From positions 1 through 64,000 of the IMG/VR virus record IMGVR_UViG_3300031787_013450: 64,000 nt of DNA. One strand, written 5' to 3'. The stretch is from a virus. The position numbers and the translations under genes are program-made. Position 1 is the stretch's first letter. Each line of letters starts with the position of its first letter. This document shows, in pieces, positions 50,764-57,076 of the stretch. The notes below the pieces were generated by a model. It was not told the origin of the DNA, ran no database searches, and saw nothing but the letters and a program-made list of their open reading frames with translations.

Positions 50764-51657
50764 ATGGAAAATTGGGAACAAATAGCTAAAGAATTCTTTA
50801 AAAAAGAATTTGAAGATTATGAAAAAACTTTAGCTGATAAAAGAAGACCAGATTCAGTCGAATTCACAGATATATATCAAGATGTGCTAAGAAGAGATAT
50901 AACAATAAATGCTTTATTTTACGATATTAAAAATAAAGAAATTGTTGACCTTGTTGGTGGTATTGAAGATATAAAAAATGGTGTGATTAGAACCGTTGGT
51001 AAACCAGAAGATAGATTCAATGAAGATAGACTTAGGATTTTAAGAGTTCTAAGATTCTCAGCCAGATTAGATAGTGATATAGACCAACAAACAGATGAAG
51101 CATTACAAAAAGATGCTAGTTTAGAAGGTATATCTGCTGAGAGAGTAAAAGATGAATTTATTAAAGGAATTAAATCAGCTAAAAATGTTTCTTTCTTTCT
51201 ATCTTTAATAGATAGATATAATTTATTTGATTGGATTTTTCCTAAACTTAATATTAATAAGAATTTCAAAAACTTAACAGATGATTATATCATAACAATA
51301 TCAACTTTATTAAAATTAAATAACCCTAAAAACATTGGTAACAAATTAAATGAATTAAGATACACTATTGATGAGATAAGAAACATTCAATTTTTACTTA
51401 GTTTTTTAAATATAAGTATTGATACAGCCGTAGCATTAAAAAAGATGCAAAAAAATATAACATTGAATGATGAACAAATAAAAAAATTCGGTCAAATAAA
51501 TAATTTAGATAAAAAGTTAGTTGATGCTTTTATAGATTTTGAATTGTCTGTTAATTCACAAGAAGTAATGGATAAATTTAATCTTAAACCTAGTCAAGAA
51601 CTTGGTAATAAAATAACATCGTTAGAAACAGATAACTTTAAAAAAACAATTAAATAA
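50764..51657 (+). CDS. C-terminal part of the split CCA-adding enzyme
   Basis: About 297 residues from ATG 50764 (an alternative ATG at 50743 overlaps the endonuclease). It starts inside the catalytic head: DKRRPDSVEFTDIYQDVLRR and DITINALFYDIKNKEIVDLV, then the neck with DIKNGVIRTVGKPEDRFNED and LRILRVLRFSARL, then the tail domain. These motifs directly continue the upstream frame (FRIDQ). It carries the RRxDxTIN motif needed for nucleotide choice but lacks the DxD catalytic residues, so it cannot work alone. Confidence 0.78.
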   Translation: MENWEQIAKEFFKKEFEDYEKTLADKRRPDSVEFTDIYQDVLRRDITINALFYDIKNKEIVDLVGGIEDIKNGVIRTVGKPEDRFNEDRLRILRVLRFSARLDSDIDQQTDEALQKDASLEGISAERVKDEFIKGIKSAKNVSFFLSLIDRYNLFDWIFPKLNINKNFKNLTDDYIITISTLLKLNNPKNIGNKLNELRYTIDEIRNIQFLLSFLNISIDTAVALKKMQKNITLNDEQIKKFGQINNLDKKLVDAFIDFELSVNSQEVMDKFNLKPSQELGNKITSLETDNFKKTIK

Positions 51658-51677
51658 TATTTATTTTTTTTAATTAA

Positions 51678-51692
51678 AATACATATTTATAT
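51678..51692 (+). promoter_or_regulatory. Late-type promoter motif ATACATATTTATATT
   Basis: TATTTAT core before a 127-residue gene whose ATG is at 51708. Fits the consensus only partly. Confidence 0.4.
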
Positions 51693-51707
51693 TATAAAAA
51701 AGCAAAC

Positions 51708-52091
51708 ATGAGTAAATATTTAGCAATTTATACTGATAACATTAATAACATAGATGTCTTCGGATTAAAATTAATGTCAGATAAAGACATGGAACGTTAT
51801 GAGAGCTTAGCTATGTCAATAACTTGGAGTTTTTCTTATAATTTATCTGAGTTTGATTATGCTGACTTTGTTGATGGTGAAGACTATTTAAATAAAATTG
51901 AATTTAAAGAAATTACTGACGAAGAATTTAACACAATTAATAATTTATTTGGGTTAAAGTTTGGTTATTTTATAGATGAAGATTATCTAAAGATTATTTT
52001 ATCAGATGATGATTTAGATATTGAAACTGGTGATGACGATAATTATGATGATGATAATTATCTATTTTCATCTGATGGTGACGATTATTAA
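51708..52091 (+). CDS. Acidic hypothetical protein
   Basis: 127 residues. SKYLAIYTDNINNIDVFGLK then KDMERYESLAMSITWSFSYN gives a compact alpha/beta domain; the C-terminus is a run of Asp, Asn and Tyr. Unrecognised. It is a single-gene unit between a late-like motif and an early-type promoter. Confidence 0.5.
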   Translation: MSKYLAIYTDNINNIDVFGLKLMSDKDMERYESLAMSITWSFSYNLSEFDYADFVDGEDYLNKIEFKEITDEEFNTINNLFGLKFGYFIDEDYLKIILSDDDLDIETGDDDNYDDDNYLFSSDGDDY

Positions 52092-52099
52092 AAAAAAAT

Positions 52100-52130
52100 T
52101 TGTTTTCTTTTGTTTAATGTAGTATATTTG
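52100..52130 (+). promoter_or_regulatory. Bacteroidota-type promoter
   Basis: TTG (52100-52102), 20-bp spacer, TATATTTG (52123-52130); ATG at 52154. Confidence 0.65.
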
Positions 52131-52153
52131 TATTATAAAAAAATTAAATAGTT

Positions 52154-52402
52154 ATGAGTACAAAAAATCAACAAAGAAGCAAGACACAGATTAGTGTCGA
52201 AAATGGAATTAAAATTTTGAAAAACGCTATTAAGCGCAAAATTTCACTTTCTGAAGCATCAAGAAGAGCAAACTTTGGTAGAAACTATGTCTACACGATT
52301 AAATCAAGATTGTCTGACAATTACAAAAATCGTGCGGTTACAAGAGAATCCTATCAAGAATTCAGAACATTAGTTAAAGAATACAATTCACTAAATTCTT
52401 AA
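52154..52402 (+). CDS. Small helix-turn-helix DNA-binding protein
   Basis: 82 residues, basic. NGIKILKNAIKRKISLSEAS and RRANFGRNYVYTIKSRL form a helix-turn-helix of the resolvase/HTH_7 kind. It is expressed from a strong early-type promoter and ended by a terminator, so it stands as an independent regulator candidate. Targets unknown; the paired palindromes at 45.9 kb are one possibility. Confidence 0.6.
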   Translation: MSTKNQQRSKTQISVENGIKILKNAIKRKISLSEASRRANFGRNYVYTIKSRLSDNYKNRAVTRESYQEFRTLVKEYNSLNS

Positions 52403-52429
52403 TTTTTTAACTTATCTTTTTAAATAAAA

Positions 52430-52460
52430 AAAACCTCCATTTGTATGGTGGTTTTTTTTT
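52430..52460 (+). terminator. Rho-independent terminator
   Basis: AACCTCCAT, TTGT loop, ATGGTGGTT followed by eight or more T. Confidence 0.85.
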
Positions 52461-52482
52461 ATGTCATAACTACTTATAATTA

Positions 52483-52674
52483 ATGAGTATTAATTGTGGT
52501 GGAAATATAAAAAAAATAGGTGTAGAAAAGAACAAAACCTTTTTAAAAAATTTTGATTCCGTTTATGATAGATATAAAAAAAAGGCTATTGAAATGGGTT
52601 ATCATAAAGATTTAATAATAATAAGGGAACACGGTAAAGTTTTAATATATATTTGTCTAGATAATAAGAGATAA
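52483..52674 (+). CDS. Small hypothetical protein
   Basis: 63 residues, basic (NIKKIGVEKNKTFLKNFDSV; DRYKKKAIEMGYHKDLIIIR). Unrecognised. It lies between a terminator and a late-type motif with no obvious promoter of its own, so its expression is uncertain. Confidence 0.45.
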   Translation: MSINCGGNIKKIGVEKNKTFLKNFDSVYDRYKKKAIEMGYHKDLIIIREHGKVLIYICLDNKR

Positions 52675-52685
52675 TTGATTAATTA

Positions 52686-52702
52686 AAATATTTATATATA
52701 AA
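52686..52702 (+). promoter_or_regulatory. Late-type promoter motif AATATTTATATATAAAT
   Basis: Fits TATTTATnnATAA with an extra TA; next ATG at 52712. Confidence 0.45.
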
Positions 52703-52711
52703 TTAATTAAT

Positions 52712-53215
52712 ATGAACCAACTAATAACAATTAAAAAAATGTTAACGAATTATCTTAACGAATCAATAGAGGATTACTCAAAATGGAAACGTAATAATGT
52801 CACCTACAGAGGGATTAAAGAATTTGGGAAACCAAATGAAGTTTATGGTTCGCTTGGTAATGGATTATATACAGTACCTTTGAGTAATAAAGCAATGGCA
52901 AAACAATATGGTGACTTATATTATGTTGTTAATGCTAAACCAACAAAACCAAAAATAGTTAATGGATTAAATAACGCTGAATTACTAATTCAAAATTTAA
53001 TCGATAATTTCTGTAAAGAAAATGGACAGGGCTATAGTAGAAGTTTTTTTGAACAAAATACAACTATCGAAAAAGAAATGTTAAAGTTAGGTTATAACGG
53101 TATAATAATAAAAGGTAGAGAAATGGTTAACTATGAACCAATAAACATTAAATATTTTAAAACTGAAAAGGAATTATTAAATTATTACGATTCAATTAAA
53201 AACATAGAAAGTTAA
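52712..53215 (+). CDS. ADP-ribosyltransferase-like protein with packaging-type N-terminus
   Basis: 167 residues. The leader ITIKKMLTNYLNE (ending at residue 17) is followed by a small ART-like fold. The signs are VTYRGIKEFG (the R-G strand), SLGNGLYTVPLSNKAMAKQY (the STS-like region with a loading helix), LYYVVNAKPTKP, and LGYNGIIIKGREMVNYEPIN near the end. These four blocks recur in order in the ART-like regions at 48441 and 57077. ART enzymes transfer ADP-ribose from NAD to protein or nucleic acid, as T4 Alt does to host RNA polymerase. The catalytic Glu is not certain. Confidence 0.65.
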   Translation: MNQLITIKKMLTNYLNESIEDYSKWKRNNVTYRGIKEFGKPNEVYGSLGNGLYTVPLSNKAMAKQYGDLYYVVNAKPTKPKIVNGLNNAELLIQNLIDNFCKENGQGYSRSFFEQNTTIEKEMLKLGYNGIIIKGREMVNYEPINIKYFKTEKELLNYYDSIKNIES

Positions 53216-53219
53216 AAAA

Positions 53220-53678
53220 ATGAATAACAAAGAATTCATAATTGGCAAGTTAAAGGAAAGTGAGTTTGCGAAACTTTTCACTAATGTAACACCATCATCT
53301 AGAGAAGATGATATGTATTTACATTTTGATTTAACAATAAGTGCCAAGATAGATGTTAAATCAATGAAAAAAGGGGCTAGATATGACCCTAGATATAATG
53401 AAAATTTTCATTGGGTTGAACTTAAAAATGTTAGAGGTGAGAAATCATGGTTATTTGGTGAGGCTGATTATTTTGCGTTTGAAACTGAAGATTATTGGAT
53501 AATAGTCGAAAAAGAAAAGTTACAACATTTCATAGACGAAAAAATTAAAGGTAAAGAAATTGGTAGTAATAAAGACCCATATGAGTTATATAGACGCACT
53601 AATAGAAAAGATGTTATAACTAGAGTTAAAACAATAGATTTAATTTATCTTTCATTAACTTTGATAAAAAAAGAATAA
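53220..53678 (+). CDS. PD-(D/E)XK-like nuclease candidate with packaging-type N-terminus
   Basis: 152 residues, 4 bp after the ART-like gene. KEFIIGKLKESEF fits the shared leader. The body shows DLTISAKIDVKSMKKG, HWVELKNVRGEKSWLFGEAD, YFAFETEDYWIIVEKEKL: an acidic strand followed by (E)LK and a beta strand, compatible with a restriction-endonuclease fold. The assignment is tentative. Co-transcribed with the ART-like gene, so both may belong to one effector set. Confidence 0.5.
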   Translation: MNNKEFIIGKLKESEFAKLFTNVTPSSREDDMYLHFDLTISAKIDVKSMKKGARYDPRYNENFHWVELKNVRGEKSWLFGEADYFAFETEDYWIIVEKEKLQHFIDEKIKGKEIGSNKDPYELYRRTNRKDVITRVKTIDLIYLSLTLIKKE

Positions 53679-53685
53679 ATAATAT

Positions 53686-53716
53686 TTGTTTATTAATAAT
53701 ATTAATAGTATCTTTG
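53686..53716 (+). promoter_or_regulatory. Promoter of the tRNA-Met/tRNA-Arg pair
   Basis: TTG (53686-53688), 20-bp spacer, TATCTTTG (53709-53716). The first tRNA starts 12 bases after the box. Confidence 0.65.
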
Positions 53717-53728
53717 TATTATAATTTA

Positions 53729-53802
53729 GGGCCTCTAGCTCAAGCGGTTAGAGCACTTGACTCATAATCAAGGGGTTACAGGTTCAAGTCCTGTGAGGCC
53801 CA
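53729..53802 (+). tRNA. tRNA with anticodon CAT (Met or Ile2)
   Basis: Acceptor GGGCCTC/GAGGCCC, D-arm AGCTCAAGCGGTTAGAGC, anticodon arm CTTGA-CTCATAA-TCAAG, T-arm ACAGG-TTCAAGT-CCTGT. The acceptor is fully paired, so this is not an obvious initiator. CAT could be elongator Met or, if lysidine-modified, Ile reading AUA, a codon much used in this AT-rich genome. Confidence 0.9.
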
Positions 53803-53813
53803 CAATTAAACAT

Positions 53814-53885
53814 GGCTCTATAGTTAAACGGATATAACAAATTCCTTCTAAGAATTAGTTTTTGGTTCAATTCCAAGTGGGGCTA
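53814..53885 (+). tRNA. tRNA-Arg (anticodon TCT)
   Basis: Acceptor GGCTCTA/TGGGGCT with three G-U pairs, anticodon arm ATTC-CTTCTAA-GAAT with anticodon TCT at 53847-53849, T-arm TTTGG-TTCAATT-CCAAG. It reads AGA, the dominant Arg codon in these genes. Eleven bases after the CAT tRNA, on the same transcript. Confidence 0.85.
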
Positions 53886-53911
53886 CTAAAACATTTAAAA
53901 ATAAATCACTT

Positions 53912-54403
53912 ATGAATTACACACAATTATTTTATTGGCTAACGGTAGCCGACAATGCCAAATATTTTTTTGGTACTATGATAGTTATTTTCACTTTAAT
54001 ATCTGTCATATCAACAATATGTTATCTTTTTAATAAGAACTCTGAAGATGAAGATAACCAAAGAATGTCAAGAAAATGGATGTGGTGGTCTTATCCTTTT
54101 TGTATTTTATTTTGGTTATTACAAATAGCAACACCTTCTAAAAAAGATGCTTTATTAATTGTTGCTGGTGGGGAAACGTTAAATTTCTTAACCACAGATT
54201 CAACAGCTAGGCAGATACCACATGAATTAACTAGTTTTGTTGTGACTGAATTAAAGAACATGGCTTCTGATGCTAAAGTGGAGTTAAACATTAATAATCA
54301 GAAAGAAAAAATATTAAATGAAGCTAAAAATATGTCAAGTTCTGAATTAATGGAAAAAATGAAATCAGATACAGCATTTGCTAAAATTATTTTAAATAAT
54401 TAA
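53912..54403 (+). CDS. Membrane protein
   Basis: 163 residues. Two membrane segments (FFGTMIVIFTLISVISTICY and SYPFCILFWLLQIAT) flank a short cytoplasmic loop, and a soluble C-terminal half follows with SSELMEKMKSDTAFAKIILN. It starts a run of small genes behind the tRNA pair. Similar two-helix proteins occur in large phages; function unknown. Confidence 0.55.
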   Translation: MNYTQLFYWLTVADNAKYFFGTMIVIFTLISVISTICYLFNKNSEDEDNQRMSRKWMWWSYPFCILFWLLQIATPSKKDALLIVAGGETLNFLTTDSTARQIPHELTSFVVTELKNMASDAKVELNINNQKEKILNEAKNMSSSELMEKMKSDTAFAKIILNN

Positions 54404-54414
54404 ATAAAAAAAAT

Positions 54415-54687
54415 ATGGAAGTTTCTATGGATGGTTTGAGAAAAAGGTTAATTATAGATTATAATTCATTAACCAAAAAATTAAATAACTCTATTAAAAA
54501 ATATGATACATTTAATTCAGAAATAATAATCGAACCAGAAGATATTAGAACAGAAATGGATGGGCTTAGAATTGGTTTAGCTACATTAGCCTTTTCATAT
54601 CTTGATGGCCCAAATGGTTTTTCATCTTTAGATGAAGAAACATTAATCGAAGAATATCTACCAGAAAATGACGAAGAAAGAGATTAA
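54415..54687 (+). CDS. Small hypothetical protein
   Basis: 90 residues, acidic C-terminus, helical N-terminus (DGLRKRLIIDYNSLTKKLNN). No motif. Its end overlaps the start of the 37-residue frame at 54668 in another reading frame. Confidence 0.5.
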   Translation: MEVSMDGLRKRLIIDYNSLTKKLNNSIKKYDTFNSEIIIEPEDIRTEMDGLRIGLATLAFSYLDGPNGFSSLDEETLIEEYLPENDEERD

Positions 54688-54781
54688 AGAATGGATTGAT
54701 AGGTGGTCAAAGTTAAAACCATGTCAAACTAGGGATAAAGTAATTGAAATTTGGGCTAAAGTATATAATAACATCGCATGA
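54668..54781 (+). CDS. Very small overlapping protein (37 residues)
   Basis: A short frame (TKKEIKEWIDRWSKLKPCQT...) that overlaps the previous gene by 20 bp and shares its ATGA end with the start of the next gene. Double overlap, Trp-rich coding-like content and lack of another gene in this gap support translation. Function unknown. Confidence 0.45.
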   Translation: MTKKEIKEWIDRWSKLKPCQTRDKVIEIWAKVYNNIA

Positions 54782-55020
54782 TTAAATGCATTTTTAAATA
54801 TTATGTAACCGATAACTACACATATGGTTACGATTTAATTATCCCTTTTGAATGTAATGATTTAATTGAGTTTATTTATAATCAGATAAAAAAACTTCAA
54901 AAATCGGAATACGGATGTGATATTTTAGGCGTTTATGTTGAAAAAGATAAATTAGATGAAATAGAATATTCATTTTTAACATTAGAAGAATGGTTCAATA
55001 AAGAAAAAAAAATTGGTTAA
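54778..55020 (+). CDS. Small hypothetical protein
   Basis: 80 residues (IKCIFKYYVTDNYTYGYDLI; GCDILGVYVEKDKLDEIEYS). Mixed alpha/beta, no motif. Coupled by ATGA overlap to the upstream 37-residue frame. Confidence 0.5.
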   Translation: MIKCIFKYYVTDNYTYGYDLIIPFECNDLIEFIYNQIKKLQKSEYGCDILGVYVEKDKLDEIEYSFLTLEEWFNKEKKIG

Positions 55021-55024
55021 AAAT

Positions 55025-55291
55025 ATGACAGAAGAAAAATTCAAAGAAATACAGGCTATTAAAGATGAGATATCTTTAGTTAAAACTGAATTAAGAAAAC
55101 TTGAAAAATTATTTAATTGTTGTAGTCTACAACTAGTGGTCACTGGTTTAAACAGGATGACTACTTTTAAGGACACTATTTTATTTGATTTAAATTTTTC
55201 AAATGAAGATATTAAATGTTTGTTAGATAACAAAAAACAAGAATTAAATTCAAAGTTATCTCGATTAGAAAAAGAATTCGAAAAACTTTAA
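55025..55291 (+). CDS. Coiled-coil hypothetical protein
   Basis: 88 residues from ATG 55025; the in-frame TTG upstream overlaps the preceding gene. Two coiled-coil segments (EIQAIKDEISLVKTELRKLE and KQELNSKLSRLEKEFEKL) flank a short CCSLQLVVTG strand. Function unknown. Confidence 0.5.
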   Translation: MTEEKFKEIQAIKDEISLVKTELRKLEKLFNCCSLQLVVTGLNRMTTFKDTILFDLNFSNEDIKCLLDNKKQELNSKLSRLEKEFEKL

Positions 55292-55302
55292 AAAAAAAAA
55301 AA

Positions 55303-55333
55303 TTGTTAGTTAACAAAATAATTAGTAACTTTG
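55303..55333 (+). promoter_or_regulatory. Bacteroidota-type promoter, leaderless
   Basis: TTG (55303-55305), 20-bp spacer, TAACTTTG (55326-55333), ATG at 55338, 4 bases after the box. Confidence 0.65.
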
Positions 55334-55337
55334 TATT

Positions 55338-55523
55338 ATGAAAAAAATATATTTAATGTCATCCATACCAATTTTATTGGTAGTTGTGTTTATGATTTGG
55401 ACTTTAATTTTAGAAGGTTTTTCTTCAAGTTCAGATTATTTAGTTCTTTTATCCGCATTGGCTAGCGGAGTATTAATGATAGCCTTATACAAAACAATCA
55501 AATTTTATTTAAAACAATTTTAA
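55338..55523 (+). CDS. Small membrane protein
   Basis: 61 residues with two membrane helices (LMSSIPILLVVVFMIWTLIL and DYLVLLSALASGVLMIALY). It precedes the SPFH lipoprotein by 3 bp, so the two form a membrane-directed operon from a leaderless promoter. Confidence 0.55.
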   Translation: MKKIYLMSSIPILLVVVFMIWTLILEGFSSSSDYLVLLSALASGVLMIALYKTIKFYLKQF

Positions 55524-55526
55524 TTC

Positions 55527-56330
55527 ATGAAAAAGTCAGTAAAAACAATTTTTTTAATTTTCGGTGCATTTTTGATAATGCAAGGTTGTGCATGTTCTCG
55601 GATTGATGCTGGACATGAGGGTGTTAAAGTTAATCTTGTAGCATCCGATAAAGGTGTTGATGGTGTTGCTCTTGTAACTGGTTGGCAGTTTTATAATCCA
55701 TTAACAACGAGTGTATATGAATTCCCAACATTTGTTCAAACAGTTGATTACGAAGCGTTCACTGTTAATGCTAAAGACGGTTCAGTGTTTACAGTTGACC
55801 CAACTTTAAGTATTAAAGTTATTGATGGACATTCACCAGTTATTTTTACGAAATATCGTAAGGAGCTATCAGAGATTGTTAACACAACTATTTACAATTA
55901 TGTAAGGGATGCGTTTAGGATTCAATTTAATTCTTTCACAACAGATAGTGTTATTTCTAATAGGGCAACATTTGAAAACATGGTTCAAATGATGCTTGAT
56001 AGTACTTTACAAAAAGAAGGTTTTAAGCTTGAGCAAATGACATCTGGTATGCAATATCCACCTACGATTGTTCAAGCTATTGAGGCCAAAAATAAGGCGA
56101 TACAAGATGGACTTAGTGCCCAAAACAAGCTTGTTGAAGCTAAAGCACAAGCTGAGATTAAAGTAACTCAAGCTAAAGCTGAAGCCGATGCATATGCTCT
56201 TAAAGAAAGGTCACTATCACCAATGTTGTTGACTCAACAATACATTGAAAAGTGGAATGGTAGTTATGGTGAGGGGAATGTTTTTAGTTCTGAACAATTA
56301 ACATTACTTAAAAATGTTGGTAAACGATAA
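55527..56330 (+). CDS. SPFH/Band 7 (prohibitin-like) lipoprotein
   Basis: 267 residues. The signal peptide KTIFLIFGAFLIMQGC has a lipobox-like end at Cys21. The SPFH domain (DAGHEGVKVNLVASDKGVDG; EAFTVNAKDGSVFTVDPTLS) is followed by a coiled coil rich in Ala/Glu/Lys (KLVEAKAQAEIKVTQAKAEA). Prohibitin-like proteins build ring scaffolds at membranes and can hold back membrane proteases. In a phage it may alter the host envelope during infection or guard against superinfection. It is expressed from the upstream early-type promoter and ends at a terminator. Confidence 0.82.
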   Translation: MKKSVKTIFLIFGAFLIMQGCACSRIDAGHEGVKVNLVASDKGVDGVALVTGWQFYNPLTTSVYEFPTFVQTVDYEAFTVNAKDGSVFTVDPTLSIKVIDGHSPVIFTKYRKELSEIVNTTIYNYVRDAFRIQFNSFTTDSVISNRATFENMVQMMLDSTLQKEGFKLEQMTSGMQYPPTIVQAIEAKNKAIQDGLSAQNKLVEAKAQAEIKVTQAKAEADAYALKERSLSPMLLTQQYIEKWNGSYGEGNVFSSEQLTLLKNVGKR

Positions 56331-56350
56331 TATCAATAATATAGAACAAC

Positions 56351-56390
56351 AAAAAAAATATACTCATTAATTTGGGTATATTTTTTTTGT
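56351..56390 (+). terminator. Rho-independent terminator
   Basis: AATATAC, loop, GGGTATATT followed by a T-run. Confidence 0.7.
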
Positions 56391-56395
56391 TTTAA

Positions 56396-56406
56396 AGATA
56401 TTTATT
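56396..56406 (+). promoter_or_regulatory. Late-type promoter motif AGATATTTATT
   Basis: TATTTAT core 4-6 bases upstream of the ATG at 56410; downstream half of the consensus is not conserved. Confidence 0.35.
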
Positions 56407-56409
56407 ATC

Positions 56410-57072
56410 ATGGAAACAAAAATAATAATTAAAACATTATTAAGAGAAAGTTTATTGGATGAAGATTATCCAGAAAGTTTTAATATGGATAAATTTAAAT
56501 CCCTAACAACTTTTAAAGATAGGGTTAATTATTGTAGTGAACATTTAAAAAGGATATCTAGTGGCACTAGTAGAATCGTATATAAAATTGATGATGAAAA
56601 GGTTTTGAAATTAGCCAGAAATAAAAAGGGGTTAGCACAAAATGAAGTTGAGGTTGATTATTCTAAGGAATATGTTATTGAAAGCATTTTAGCTAAAGTT
56701 TTTGATTATCATGAAGATTATTTATGGGTTGAGATGGAATTAGCTAGACCAGTAACTGAAAAAATATTTAAACAAGTTAATGGATATAGTTTCGGATTAT
56801 ATTCATTAGCAATAAATAATTATTATTACGGTAGTTTAAAACCAAATAATAGAAATGTTAGACATATAGATGGTTTAGAACAAGCTATTCAAGATTTATG
56901 GGAAGATGAATTCGCTTATGATATTTTTCAATATTTAGGTAATTTTAACGTACCTGTTGGGGATTTAATGAAATTGTCTTCTTATGGTTTAGTTAAAAGA
57001 AATGGTCAAGATACTATTGTTTTAATTGATTATGGTCTTGACCATGATACGCTAGAAAAATATTATAGTTAA
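56410..57072 (+). CDS. Protein kinase-like protein with packaging-type N-terminus
   Basis: 220 residues. The leader KIIIKTLLRE is followed by SLLDE, both (L/I)xE-like. The kinase-like N-lobe has ISSGTSRIVYKIDDEKVLKL (Gly-rich loop, then the VLKLA Lys strand), and YVIESILAKVFDYHEDYLWV and EMELARP form the hinge. A C-terminal IVLIDYGLD resembles the DFG position. A classical HRD loop is missing or shortened, so activity is uncertain. The gene opens a late unit continued by the triple ART-like protein. Confidence 0.6.
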   Translation: METKIIIKTLLRESLLDEDYPESFNMDKFKSLTTFKDRVNYCSEHLKRISSGTSRIVYKIDDEKVLKLARNKKGLAQNEVEVDYSKEYVIESILAKVFDYHEDYLWVEMELARPVTEKIFKQVNGYSFGLYSLAINNYYYGSLKPNNRNVRHIDGLEQAIQDLWEDEFAYDIFQYLGNFNVPVGDLMKLSSYGLVKRNGQDTIVLIDYGLDHDTLEKYYS

Positions 57073-57076
57073 CTTT

